Source of the DNA: an uncultured Eubacteriales bacterium
GTDB taxonomy: Bacteria > Bacillota > Clostridia > Oscillospirales > Acutalibacteraceae
Assembly: GCA_934464615.1 (NCBI GenBank)
Contig: CAKSKA010000003.1
Location: 1-64,000, forward strand
Direction of reading: 5' to 3'
DNA: 64,000 nt
Each line of letters starts with the position of its first letter. Position 1 is the stretch's first letter. Under the pieces are notes generated by a model. The model worked only from the letters and a program-made list of their open reading frames with translations. It had not been told where the DNA came from and ran no database searches. The translations under genes and the position numbers were made by a program. Positions 18,147-26,810 of the stretch are shown one piece after another.

Positions 18147-18179
18147 AAAAAACGGACTGCCTTTTGCAGTCCGTTTTTT
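18147..18179. terminator. Bidirectional terminator between the ATPase gene and radA
   Basis: A 14-base inverted repeat (18147-18160 with 18166-18179) and 5-base loop with A/T runs at both ends. It serves the plus-strand ATPase gene. It also overlaps the radA stop codon, so on the minus strand it ends cwlD-radA within the last codons. Confidence 0.85.
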
Positions 18180-19536
18180 ATATATTCTCTATTGCCTCGC
18201 CTAAGGTTTTAACTCCTATTATTTCAATGCCGTCGGGCACGTTCAGTCCCTTAATATTTGACCGCGGCATTATACAGCGCTTAAAGCCCAGCCGTGCCGC
18301 CTCATTTATACGCGATGTCACACGGGACACAGCTCTGATTTCGCCTGAAAGTCCTATTTCGCCGAAGCAAACCGTTTCGTCATCAATAGGCCTGTCCCTT
18401 AATGACGACACCAAAGACAAAGCAACCGCCAAATCAGCCGCAGGCTCTTCAAGCCGCAGTCCGCCCACTATATTAACATAGGCGTCCAAATTTGAAAAAT
18501 AGAGTCCCTGCCGTTTTTCAAGCACAGCCAATATAAGATTAAGCCTGTTATAATCAAATCCGGCAGACATACGTCTGGGATTGCCGAAACCGGTGGATGT
18601 AACCAAACCCTGAACATCGGCAAGAATCGGTCTTGTTCCCTCAATAACGCAGGTAATGCACGCACCCGAGACATTTTTAATTCTGCCCGACAACAGCATT
18701 GCCGAAGGATTTTCAACCTGATAAAGTCCTGCATCGCGCATTTCAAAAACGCCTATTTCGTTTGTTGAGCCGAATCGGTTTTTTATAGCGCGTAAAATTC
18801 TGTAAGACTGATTTTTCTCACCCTCAAAATACAAAACGGTGTCCACAATATGCTCAAGTATTTTAGGACCGGCAATATCTCCGCCTTTATTGACATGTCC
18901 CACAATAAACACCGGTATATCGAGCGTTTTGCCTGTATTAAGCAACATTTTTGTCGATTCCCTTACCTGTACAATGCTTCCGGTTGAAGCGGACAGTTCC
19001 GACAGGTTCATAGTCTGTATTGAATCTATCATTACAATGTCAGGCTTTTCCGTCTTTATAAATTCGCAAATCACTTCAACGTCGGTATTTGCCATAACAA
19101 GCATATTTTGATTTTTAACACCGAGGCGGTCGGCACGCAGTTTTATCTGCACGGCGGATTCTTCGCCCGACACATAAAGAATTTTCAAGTTATCAAGCGC
19201 ATTGCATATTTGTAAAAGTATAGTGGATTTTCCGATACCGGGATCCCCGCTCAACAATACGACAGAGCCTTTGACAATTCCGCCGCCGAGCACCCTGTCA
19301 AGTTCGGTCATTCCAGTAACAAACCTGTGTTCGTCCTTAACGGGTATGTCGTCAAGGTGATGTGCGGAAAATTCCGCCGAAACGTTTACCGCAGCAGCCT
19401 TGTTCTCTTTTTTGGGAGCAACCATTTGTTCTTCAAACGTGTTCCATTCTCCGCACTGCGGACACTTCCCTGCCCATTTAATGCTTTCGTATCCGCATGA
19501 ATTGCATACAAAAACCGTTTTTACGGATTTTGCCAT
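18178..19536 (-). CDS. radA: DNA repair protein RadA
   Basis: RadA, the RecA-like ATPase/helicase that promotes branch migration of recombination intermediates. The 452 residues start with the zinc finger CNSCG ... CPQCGEW (residues 10-30). The Walker A GDPGIGKST is near residue 100, the RadA-specific KNRFGSTNE is in the middle, and the Lon-protease-like C-terminal domain (GGLRLEEPAADLA) completes it. ATG start. It lies 17 bases downstream of cwlD and is probably cotranscribed with it. Confidence 0.97.
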   Translation of the reverse strand: MAKSVKTVFVCNSCGYESIKWAGKCPQCGEWNTFEEQMVAPKKENKAAAVNVSAEFSAHHLDDIPVKDEHRFVTGMTELDRVLGGGIVKGSVVLLSGDPGIGKSTILLQICNALDNLKILYVSGEESAVQIKLRADRLGVKNQNMLVMANTDVEVICEFIKTEKPDIVMIDSIQTMNLSELSASTGSIVQVRESTKMLLNTGKTLDIPVFIVGHVNKGGDIAGPKILEHIVDTVLYFEGEKNQSYRILRAIKNRFGSTNEIGVFEMRDAGLYQVENPSAMLLSGRIKNVSGACITCVIEGTRPILADVQGLVTSTGFGNPRRMSAGFDYNRLNLILAVLEKRQGLYFSNLDAYVNIVGGLRLEEPAADLAVALSLVSSLRDRPIDDETVCFGEIGLSGEIRAVSRVTSRINEAARLGFKRCIMPRSNIKGLNVPDGIEIIGVKTLGEAIENI

Positions 19537-19553
19537 AATCTCACTTCCCGTAA

Positions 19554-20267
19554 TTAATTAACCGTATTAAAATAATCGTTTATTCCGCAATAAATACTAA
19601 ATGCCAACTGCTTTTGGTATTCCTGCGTTTTAAGCAGTTCAAGTTCCCGTGAATTGCTTATAAATCCGCATTCCACAATAACAGCCGGTATCTTTGCGTT
19701 ATACAAAAGATAGGTGCTTTTTGTACCGGGTTTTATAACTCTTTCGTTATCGGGCGAAATATGCGTTTTAAAACTCTGCTGTATGCAGTTGCCCAGCACC
19801 ATACTGTTGCTGTTGTTTTTGGAATAAAAAACCTGCGCGCCTATAGCAGACGACGCCGTAAATTTATTTAAATGCACGCTGACAAAAACGGATTGCGGAT
19901 ATTTTTCCATAAGCGACAGTCTGTTTTTTAAATCGCTGACCTTACGTTTTTGTATAGCTGCGGCTGTATTATCCTCGGTGCCTGTGTCGGTCGTGCGCGT
20001 CATTATAACATCATACCCGTTATACTTTAACATATCGCACAGCGTTAAAGCAATTTTAAGGTTTATATCCTTTTCAACAGTACCGTCGCGCGCAACGGCG
20101 CCGCCGTCAAAACCGCCGTGGCCGGCGTCGATTATAACGGTAGTCTTTTCCTTGGCAACCGACGAAGAATTTGCATATTTGTAAATGCCCGCAGGCACAG
20201 CGCTTAAAAAAGCAACGCAAAGCACCGCAGCTATTGCAAGCGCTGCCGTCGCACGTCTGTTAAGCAT
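19554..20267 (-). CDS. cwlD: N-acetylmuramoyl-L-alanine amidase, CwlD-like
   Basis: Zinc amidase (Amidase_3 family) cleaving the N-acetylmuramic acid-L-alanine bond of peptidoglycan. In sporulating Firmicutes CwlD helps make the muramic-delta-lactam of spore cortex. The start at 20267 gives 237 residues and is set by GGGGAG 7 bases upstream. An N-terminal hydrophobic segment (about residues 7-28) anchors or exports it. Zinc and catalytic motifs are DAGHGGFDGG, VSVHLN and VECGFISN. It has a consensus promoter and precedes radA. A 14-bp inverted repeat borders its ribosome site. The sporulation role is inferred from family and length. Confidence 0.88.
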   Translation of the reverse strand: MLNRRATAALAIAAVLCVAFLSAVPAGIYKYANSSSVAKEKTTVIIDAGHGGFDGGAVARDGTVEKDINLKIALTLCDMLKYNGYDVIMTRTTDTGTEDNTAAAIQKRKVSDLKNRLSLMEKYPQSVFVSVHLNKFTASSAIGAQVFYSKNNSNSMVLGNCIQQSFKTHISPDNERVIKPGTKSTYLLYNAKIPAVIVECGFISNSRELELLKTQEYQKQLAFSIYCGINDYFNTVN

Positions 20268-20278
20268 AAAATCACTCC

Positions 20279-20313
20279 CCATACAGTTTAAAATATGTTT
20301 TTAAACTGTATGG
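20279..20313 (-). repeat. 14-bp inverted repeat abutting the cwlD ribosome site
   Basis: Perfect arms 20279-20292 and 20300-20313 with a 7-base loop, lying in the cwlD leader between its promoter and the GGGGAG ribosome site. It has no T-run, so it is not a terminator. It could be an operator or an RNA hairpin limiting ribosome access. Confidence 0.6.
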
Positions 20314-20347
20314 TAGAACAATTATAAACAGCATAAAAGTATAATTT

Positions 20348-20376
20348 ATTATAAACTAAAGCATTTTAATTTTCAA
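20348..20376 (-). promoter_or_regulatory. cwlD-radA promoter
   Basis: TTGAAA (20371-20376), a 17-base spacer and a perfect TATAAT (20348-20353) on the minus strand. The consensus is that of the housekeeping sigma factor rather than an obvious sporulation sigma. Confidence 0.8.
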
Positions 20377-20380
20377 GATT

Positions 20381-20415
20381 TAAAAAATCCTCCGCGGATA
20401 TATCCGCGGAGGATT
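20381..20415 (-). terminator. Strong terminator after the 46-residue peptide gene
   Basis: A perfect 15-base palindromic stem (20386-20400 with 20401-20415) followed on the minus strand by a six-T run. It ends the transcript that carries the giant secreted protein and the small peptide, 14 bases beyond the peptide stop codon. Confidence 0.92.
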
Positions 20416-20428
20416 GGTATAAATATAA

Positions 20429-20569
20429 CTACATATTGCCGTTTATGGCAGAAGCCCAACCGTTAAGCCAGTCAACATTGTTGTCGCCGGACTCCGTAAA
20501 AGTTGATGCAACAGTATCCGAACTTTCAATTTCCACAACAATTACTTCCGGTTTATCATATTTTTTCAT
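20429..20569 (-). CDS. Small acidic peptide (46 residues), unknown function
   Basis: A short gene between the giant secreted protein and its terminator. ATG at 20569 is preceded by a perfect AGGAGG 7 bases upstream, and the stop is TAG at 20429. The peptide starts MKKYDKPEVIVVEIESSD, followed by a Ser/Thr/Asp/Asn-rich tail with two Trp (DWLNGW) and no Cys. Such a charged KKY-x-KP-E start with an alternating hydrophobic/acidic strand resembles short clostridial peptides of unknown function; that resemblance is from memory. Only 11 bases separate its start from the stop of the preceding gene, so it is cotranscribed. It could be a modified-peptide precursor, a secretion accessory or a small regulator. 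No modifying enzyme is adjacent. Confidence 0.75.
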   Translation of the reverse strand: MKKYDKPEVIVVEIESSDTVASTFTESGDNNVDWLNGWASAINGNM

Positions 20570-20580
20570 ATTGCCGCCTC

Positions 20581-23500
20581 CTACTGTTTTGCTGCAGAAC
20601 GGTACGAAATATAACTGTTTTTAGAACCTTTACCGTCGATGCCGTAATTGTAATGTGTTTTATACTGTTCCATCTTTATGGATTTTTCGCAATTAAGTTT
20701 ATTGTAAAGTGCAAACAATCCCTGTGTGGGTGCGGTGTAATCCGAAAGTCCGCCTGTGATCGCTACTTTAAGGTCGGTATGTCCGCTTTTATTGATATAA
20801 TCGGCAGCACCAACCGAGCTGAACAGCATATGCGTTGACGCACGGCTTACGGACGGCATAAAGTTAGAACTGTTATAACCGTATTCGTTTCCGCCGACAG
20901 AACACATCCATACGATCTTAAGCGTAGCGTTGCTTACATCACTGTCAAGTGCGGCCATGGAAACAGACTGCCAAGCACCCATTGATTCACCGGATACGGA
21001 TATATTTTTGCCGGCCGTATTGTATGCCGGAAGCATTTTAGCAAACTGGAGTGCAACATAGTCGCGCTTTAAAATACCGTACTGGTAAAGCTGCTTGTAA
21101 TCGGTTGTACTGTTTTCAAGATCCCCGCCGACTATGCAATATAATACGCCTCCGTTTTCGGGTGTCACTGAGTTAAGGGTATTAATATAATCGGGATTGC
21201 TTATTGCTTTGTAATTTTCAAATCCGTGGGAATTCATCCTTACGGCAATGTTGTTTCCTGCGGAATAAGTAATATTACCGTTGCCGTTGCCGTAACCCTG
21301 ATATTCTCCTTTTATACCGAGAGAACCGTCAGCAGCGTTTATGGGTATTATAAGACTTCCCGTGGAGGGACGTAAATTGTACGCCGGCTGACCAACCGCT
21401 TCCGCTTGCTGTGCGTATTTTGCATCACTGAACAGGTTATCACTGCCTGTAGATGTTGTACCGATAACCGAATCTGTTGCAAGGCGGAAATCAACAAATA
21501 CGTCCGTTGCGGAAACTTTCACGACATTCAAATATACAAGGCCGTTTTCGTACTTATCGTTTACCTGCGGGTTTGTAGTAATTTTATTCCAATATTCTGT
21601 AAAATTACTGTCATTGTCAATTGCCGACTTAATATTGTTAACCGGAGCCGAAAAAGCATCTATCATTTCAGGGTAAATCTTTGCGGTATCATCATACGAT
21701 AATACGTTTTGTTCAATCATTACCTCTTTAATGTTACTGTAATCGGCAACAACGGTTGTATCGTAATACTTAATATCTCCACCCGGCATATTAATGGCAT
21801 TACCGTTAACATCAAGCAAATAAATGCGTAACCTTACCGTACCGGCTGTCTTCATCTGCGTTGTAATCTTAAATATTCTGTCTGTAATTACGCCGGACTT
21901 CACCAGTGTTGAATTTGCGGCGGTCCTTGCTTCGTCGCCGTAAAGATTTTCGTCAGGTTTGTCTTTATACAGTTCGTATTTTACATTGTAAAGTCCATTT
22001 ACCTCGTATTTAAAGGTAATATCTTCGTTTACATTGTAACTTACCGCATCGGTGAGGGTGCTGTTGTCCAAATCGTTTACGGCACCGCCTGTTATAATAT
22101 CTTCATAATGACCGGTAGTAAAAGTAGGATACGCAAGTTCCATAACCTCATCATAAGATATTGTCTTTTCATCGGTATAAATAAATCCTGTTTTTCCGGT
22201 ATCTTTTTCTATGTATTTAAGATATGTTACCGCGGTAATACGTGTTGACAGCATATCGGCAGGGATATCCTGCAATACCGCAGAAACCTGTGAATATGCT
22301 TCATTTGCAGTTGTATACTTTGAGATCGGCAGATTTACCGCTTTGTACTTACCGAATGTCATCTCGCTGCCGGTAACATCAAAGTCTTTATCGGTTATTT
22401 TAAGTTTCTTACCGTTTGTAAGCGCTTCCGGTATAATAAGTGCGCCCACAGCGGTAAAGTTTACTGCTGTACCGTCAGACAAATATTTATCCGATGTATC
22501 AAGTGTTACGGTACCGTCAGCGTTTTTCTTAATCTGCGGTACGGCCGAAACAAACTTTATACCTGCTTTAACACCGTTCTCGGCATTTTCCGGACGTATG
22601 GTGGCACCCAACATATACGCACTTGCCTCAACCTCGTTTTCCGAAGCTGCAAAAGAAGCGTACGCATACATATCCGATACGCGAACGACCTGTACAGTAT
22701 AAATATGTCCGGTCTCGTCAATCGTTACATTATTATTTTCAACGCCGTTTTCTTTAAGTTTAAATGTGCCGGGTACGTAAGTGTTTGAAAGCGTAAACAC
22801 ATATTTACCGTCCGCAAGCGGCTTAACGGTTATGCCGTCATCCGCAAACTTTGTAACGGCAACTGTAGAATTGCTGCCGCTTTGTGCAATTGTTACATTA
22901 ACCGTAACCGAAGCGCCGTTATATTCACCGGTAAGCGTAACTTCGCCTGTTTTATAAGCAAACAGATAATTATCGGTAAATTCATACGCACCGGCATCAG
23001 ATGAGCTTGCAGTCCAACTGATTTCCTCACCGCGTACCTGATTATCACCTACTGTAAACAATAAAGAGCCGACATTAAATTTAGTATTGGCAGCTATTGT
23101 CGCTGATGTACCCGTAAATTCATCCAATGCAACAAACGTGTTACCGTTAGCGGCGGCATATGCCTGTGCGGTAGAACCTGTATAACCGTATATTACCGCG
23201 CCGCTGTTAATAGCATTGCTTTCAATGCTGCAGTCTTTGCTGTAAATATAAATACTTTCAAGTTTCGGGAAATTATCATTTCCTATTCTCGTTACGGATT
23301 CGGGTATAGACATTGTTTTGAGTGATACACAACCTGCGAACACCTGATAATCTATAACTCTGACACCGTTTTGCAAAGTTACATTGCTAAGGTTGCCGCA
23401 ATTTTGGAAAGCAGCACCGTATATGATTCCGACATTGCCCGGTACTGTAATTTCACTTAAATTAATACAATTTTGGAAAGCAAAATAACCTATTTCCGTC

Positions 23501-26466
23501 AGACTGTCGTTAAGTTCAACCTTATTTAAACTGTAGCAATTCTGGAACATTGCATAGGACACAATATTCATCTTTGCAGGTGCCTTAAATTCCGTTAAAG
23601 AAGCTGCATTACGGAATGTGCCGCCATTATCTACCTTGGTAACGGTATCGGGCAGAATCACTTTTTCAAGGCTTTCTGAATATTCAATTGAGGTGTTTTT
23701 CTTTCTCGAAAACAAATCACTTCTTAAGAGTGTTATATCCGTGTTTGAAAAATCTATGTAACTTAAATATTTATTTACATTTGCATCCGTAATTGCCAGC
23801 GAAGTATCACCAGAAACATTAGCGGTAGTGGTTGTACTGTCGCTGCCTAAACCGGTTATTTTAATTCCGTCTATTACGGACGGTACGGTAAGTTTATTGC
23901 CGTATACTGTTTTTCCGTCAGCGATTATAATCGCGTTAAGCCTACCTGTATTATTGCTTACGGAATATGTGTAAGATCCTTCAATTTCGATATAAGGATC
24001 ATTATATGATTCGTCTTCCACTTCATCAACGCGCTTTAAAGTAAGAACCGAATCATTAACATTTGTAAGCGTTACCTTAAAGTCGAGCACGGAAGTACGG
24101 TTTCCGTTATCCCAAGCGCGTGTATCCTCGTAAATTACAAAACCTACAGCGCCCTTTGCCTCGGCCGAAGCCGCAGTTGCGGTATCCGAAACCGCAGGTG
24201 TCGAATATGTTGCCGTTCCACCGTTGAATTCGAGCGTATACTCACGAATTATCGGTGTTGTACAAGGCCTCTGCGCTCCCTCAACGAACATATTTCTAAC
24301 CCACGGAGAATCTGTTGCCGTAGAATATGCGGCAGAGTCTGCACGCTTGTTCGAATTTCCGGAAGTGGTAATACAGTAAAGTCCCGGGATGTTTTGGCTG
24401 CCGGTAGCCGAGCAGTAGTTGGCAGCACCGGTAATGCCGAAGCCTGTAACCGCTGCGCCGTTAAGCGACAAATTATAATCAGAATCGTAATTATTTACTC
24501 GTCCTACAAGGCCTACAACACCCATTGAACCGGGTGCCATTTTAAACGTAGCCGTAATTTTGTAGTTTGATAAAGACGATACTATATCGTTCTGTAACAG
24601 TGTGTAACCGAAAATATTTTTACCAAACGCACCGGATTCGCCCTTTGCGGTCATGGCATCGCGTACAGCAGCAGTTGTAAAGGGTGCAAATCCGTTATAG
24701 CCTAATTTATCGGCATAGTTTACAGCGCCTGTTAAATCTTCTGTATACAAATCACCGAAATAATTTGCAACTTTATTGGAATCCGCCTTACCGTTGAAGA
24801 AAACAGATGTCTGCCAATCATTCTCGTAAGTTCTTGCTTTATAACCGCCGTTGCCATCGGATTCATAAAGTGAACGGAAATCATTTTCGTAAACGACATA
24901 TTCGGTATCTCCGGGATTTTTAACTATTACGTACAAAGTTCCGGTTACGGTTTCATCAGACTTTAATTTTGCATCAAGTACATATGCGCCTTTTTTGTTT
25001 GCAATAATCTCGTCACCGCTAACGGTAATACCGTCGTCAGCGCTTGTAAATGCAACCTCATTACCTCTGTAAGTGCTGTCCCCGAGTTGAATCAAAAACT
25101 CGGAGGTATTTACCTTATATCCTGCAGTCATAGGTATATACGGATTATTGCCGTTAACCGCATATATTTCAAAAGGCACCGAAGCCGGCATATCATTTGC
25201 ACTGTTTACATTCAGCTTTACCGCAAAATAGGAAACCAAACTTACTCGGCGTCCGGAAACAATACCTACCGTACCTCTGCCGGTACCTAAAGATTCAATA
25301 CTGTTTTTATATTCTTCATAAGCATAGTCACCTGTTGTAAATTTGCTTTCGTCAGGTTCATTATAAAGACAGGAAAAATTAAGATAGCCTATGCCGTTTG
25401 CCGATGTCGAATCAAACACGGTATTTCCGTCAATAGAGTATTTTATATCAACGCCGTCAACCGTTACGGAAATGCGGCGTTTTACCGACTTATCGGGATA
25501 TATTCTGAATTCGCTTGTCTTTTCTGTCAGAGATGTAAGCGCATCGTCCTTTGTAAACGAATCGTATGAGTGCAATGTGGTAAGTCTTACAACCGAACCG
25601 TCATTACTGCTCATAAAAATATTATTGCTTCCGGATTTTGCGGTTATATTAAGTCCGCCGTAATTGCGCAAACGCAAAAACATTGCGGTGTTGCCCTCCG
25701 GCAACAGTGCTTCGCCTGCGGTAGCATCGTAAAGTATATTACCCCTTACCATAAATCCGAAGTTACCGCAGTCCTTATTAAGTTCATCATTATAAGGTAT
25801 TACATCGGCCTCAACCGTATAATCGGCAAAATACTTAAGTATATCACTCTTATAAAAGACAGCATTTTGACCGTAGTTCATAGTCCATCTGCCTGTGCCG
25901 CCTGTAAACAATCCGCTGTCGCTTGCCGCATACTGATTATTGTCAACCGAATCAACCTTTAAGTACTGTTCGTTTATAAAGTATTGATCCTGTATACCGT
26001 TTGCAGTGCGCGGATCGGCTATAATCCAATTATCCGCATTAAAATCGGTAGTCGTTAAACCGGGATTTTCAAGGTAAAAATTATAGTCATCCTGCGTGTT
26101 GACCATAACAAACACCTTATAATCCTTGCCGCCGTAAGCGGCATTAAGTTTGTAGGTGCCTAACGATAATGCGGCAACGGTTTTGGCACTTGCGTCCAAT
26201 ATAATACCGGCCGGATTTTCGTTATCCGCATCAACAGACCATGTTACAGACTTGCCTGTTACAAATTCCCCGTTCTGTTCAAACTGAAATTCCATATTCT
26301 TTAAATCCACTTTAGTGTTTAAAAACATAGGAATTGCGGGCGAGCCGTATGTAACGCTGTATGTTTCGGCATTATCGGCAAAAACGGAAAATGTCGTCAC
26401 GATCGAGCACATTACAATCGCCACCGCAAGAACGGCGGAAATTATTTTGGCGGTTGCCTTTTTCAT
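20581..26466 (-). CDS. Giant secreted multidomain esterase with BspA-type leucine-rich repeats
   Basis: Secreted protein of 1961 residues. The start at 26466 (MKKATAKI) is fixed by GGGAGG 7 bases upstream and begins a clear Sec signal peptide ending near FSVFA. Two long beta-rich, LamG-like stretches follow (roughly 120-380 and 520-820). LRR_5/BspA repeats occupy about 930-1110, with recurring FQNC and LxxVxLPxxVxxI patterns. Ig-like beta domains lie beyond. The C-terminal 300 residues resemble an alpha/beta-hydrolase of the acetyl-xylan-esterase type, with nucleophile elbow GESMG (Ser1828) and a candidate catalytic His1938. Likely a cell-surface or extracellular carbohydrate esterase that also binds glycan or protein. 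No dockerin, sorting signal or SLH repeat was seen. Confidence 0.82.
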   Translation of the reverse strand: MKKATAKIISAVLAVAIVMCSIVTTFSVFADNAETYSVTYGSPAIPMFLNTKVDLKNMEFQFEQNGEFVTGKSVTWSVDADNENPAGIILDASAKTVAALSLGTYKLNAAYGGKDYKVFVMVNTQDDYNFYLENPGLTTTDFNADNWIIADPRTANGIQDQYFINEQYLKVDSVDNNQYAASDSGLFTGGTGRWTMNYGQNAVFYKSDILKYFADYTVEADVIPYNDELNKDCGNFGFMVRGNILYDATAGEALLPEGNTAMFLRLRNYGGLNITAKSGSNNIFMSSNDGSVVRLTTLHSYDSFTKDDALTSLTEKTSEFRIYPDKSVKRRISVTVDGVDIKYSIDGNTVFDSTSANGIGYLNFSCLYNEPDESKFTTGDYAYEEYKNSIESLGTGRGTVGIVSGRRVSLVSYFAVKLNVNSANDMPASVPFEIYAVNGNNPYIPMTAGYKVNTSEFLIQLGDSTYRGNEVAFTSADDGITVSGDEIIANKKGAYVLDAKLKSDETVTGTLYVIVKNPGDTEYVVYENDFRSLYESDGNGGYKARTYENDWQTSVFFNGKADSNKVANYFGDLYTEDLTGAVNYADKLGYNGFAPFTTAAVRDAMTAKGESGAFGKNIFGYTLLQNDIVSSLSNYKITATFKMAPGSMGVVGLVGRVNNYDSDYNLSLNGAAVTGFGITGAANYCSATGSQNIPGLYCITTSGNSNKRADSAAYSTATDSPWVRNMFVEGAQRPCTTPIIREYTLEFNGGTATYSTPAVSDTATAASAEAKGAVGFVIYEDTRAWDNGNRTSVLDFKVTLTNVNDSVLTLKRVDEVEDESYNDPYIEIEGSYTYSVSNNTGRLNAIIIADGKTVYGNKLTVPSVIDGIKITGLGSDSTTTTANVSGDTSLAITDANVNKYLSYIDFSNTDITLLRSDLFSRKKNTSIEYSESLEKVILPDTVTKVDNGGTFRNAASLTEFKAPAKMNIVSYAMFQNCYSLNKVELNDSLTEIGYFAFQNCINLSEITVPGNVGIIYGAAFQNCGNLSNVTLQNGVRVIDYQVFAGCVSLKTMSIPESVTRIGNDNFPKLESIYIYSKDCSIESNAINSGAVIYGYTGSTAQAYAAANGNTFVALDEFTGTSATIAANTKFNVGSLLFTVGDNQVRGEEISWTASSSDAGAYEFTDNYLFAYKTGEVTLTGEYNGASVTVNVTIAQSGSNSTVAVTKFADDGITVKPLADGKYVFTLSNTYVPGTFKLKENGVENNNVTIDETGHIYTVQVVRVSDMYAYASFAASENEVEASAYMLGATIRPENAENGVKAGIKFVSAVPQIKKNADGTVTLDTSDKYLSDGTAVNFTAVGALIIPEALTNGKKLKITDKDFDVTGSEMTFGKYKAVNLPISKYTTANEAYSQVSAVLQDIPADMLSTRITAVTYLKYIEKDTGKTGFIYTDEKTISYDEVMELAYPTFTTGHYEDIITGGAVNDLDNSTLTDAVSYNVNEDITFKYEVNGLYNVKYELYKDKPDENLYGDEARTAANSTLVKSGVITDRIFKITTQMKTAGTVRLRIYLLDVNGNAINMPGGDIKYYDTTVVADYSNIKEVMIEQNVLSYDDTAKIYPEMIDAFSAPVNNIKSAIDNDSNFTEYWNKITTNPQVNDKYENGLVYLNVVKVSATDVFVDFRLATDSVIGTTSTGSDNLFSDAKYAQQAEAVGQPAYNLRPSTGSLIIPINAADGSLGIKGEYQGYGNGNGNITYSAGNNIAVRMNSHGFENYKAISNPDYINTLNSVTPENGGVLYCIVGGDLENSTTDYKQLYQYGILKRDYVALQFAKMLPAYNTAGKNISVSGESMGAWQSVSMAALDSDVSNATLKIVWMCSVGGNEYGYNSSNFMPSVSRASTHMLFSSVGAADYINKSGHTDLKVAITGGLSDYTAPTQGLFALYNKLNCEKSIKMEQYKTHYNYGIDGKGSKNSYISYRSAAKQ

Positions 26467-26541
26467 AAAAAATCCTCCCTGTAATAATTTGTCCAATTTT
26501 GCAAATTGCGCAAACAATATATATCTGCTTCAATTATATTT

Positions 26542-26570
26542 ATAATATTACAAAACAAATTTTCAGTCAA
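26542..26570 (-). promoter_or_regulatory. Promoter of the giant esterase gene
   Basis: TTGACT (26565-26570), a 17-base spacer and TATTAT (26542-26547) on the minus strand, leaving a leader of about 70 bases before the ATG at 26466. Confidence 0.7.
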
Positions 26571-26631
26571 TAAAGCAACCCGTTTTGGTTAAATTTACAA
26601 CCCTAAAAGGAAAATTTACGGTATAAAATTA

Positions 26632-26661
26632 AACAGCAGGGTGTGCTTTTACCCTGCCGTT
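26632..26661 (-). terminator. Terminator after the OadB-like operon
   Basis: An 11-base stem with one wobble (26632-26642 with 26651-26661) lies 8 bases beyond the stop of the 43-residue membrane peptide. The minus-strand sequence after it is only moderately T-rich. Confidence 0.6.
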
Positions 26662-26669
26662 TAAAAAAC

Positions 26670-26801
26670 CTATTTAGTTATTTTATTAAGCAATGTTGTA
26701 ACAAGAATAATCAGCAGCATTACTATCATAATGCCTATCATTCCCTTTGCCATATACGGCAGATTATTAACAAAATTTACAGGCAGAAATTCAAGAAACA
26801 T
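26670..26801 (-). CDS. Small membrane peptide (43 residues), OadG-like partner of the beta subunit
   Basis: Short gene directly downstream of the OadB-like gene, starting 9 bases beyond its stop. ATG at 26801 has GAGGTG upstream; the stop is at 26670. The product starts MFLEFLPVNFVNNLPYMAKG and continues with one hydrophobic helix (about residues 20-37) and a lysine-containing end. One membrane helix next to a decarboxylase beta subunit fits a minimal gamma-type (OadG-like) subunit. That role is inferred from position and shape, since 43 residues is too short for firm homology. Confidence 0.75.
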   Translation of the reverse strand: MFLEFLPVNFVNNLPYMAKGMIGIMIVMLLIILVTTLLNKITK

Positions 26802-26810
26802 AAATACACC

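Noticed and set aside
20436..20624. A plus-strand open frame over the 46-residue peptide gene
   Set aside because: The minus-strand frame has an ideal AGGAGG, a tight gap to the upstream gene, and a terminator; the plus-strand one has none.
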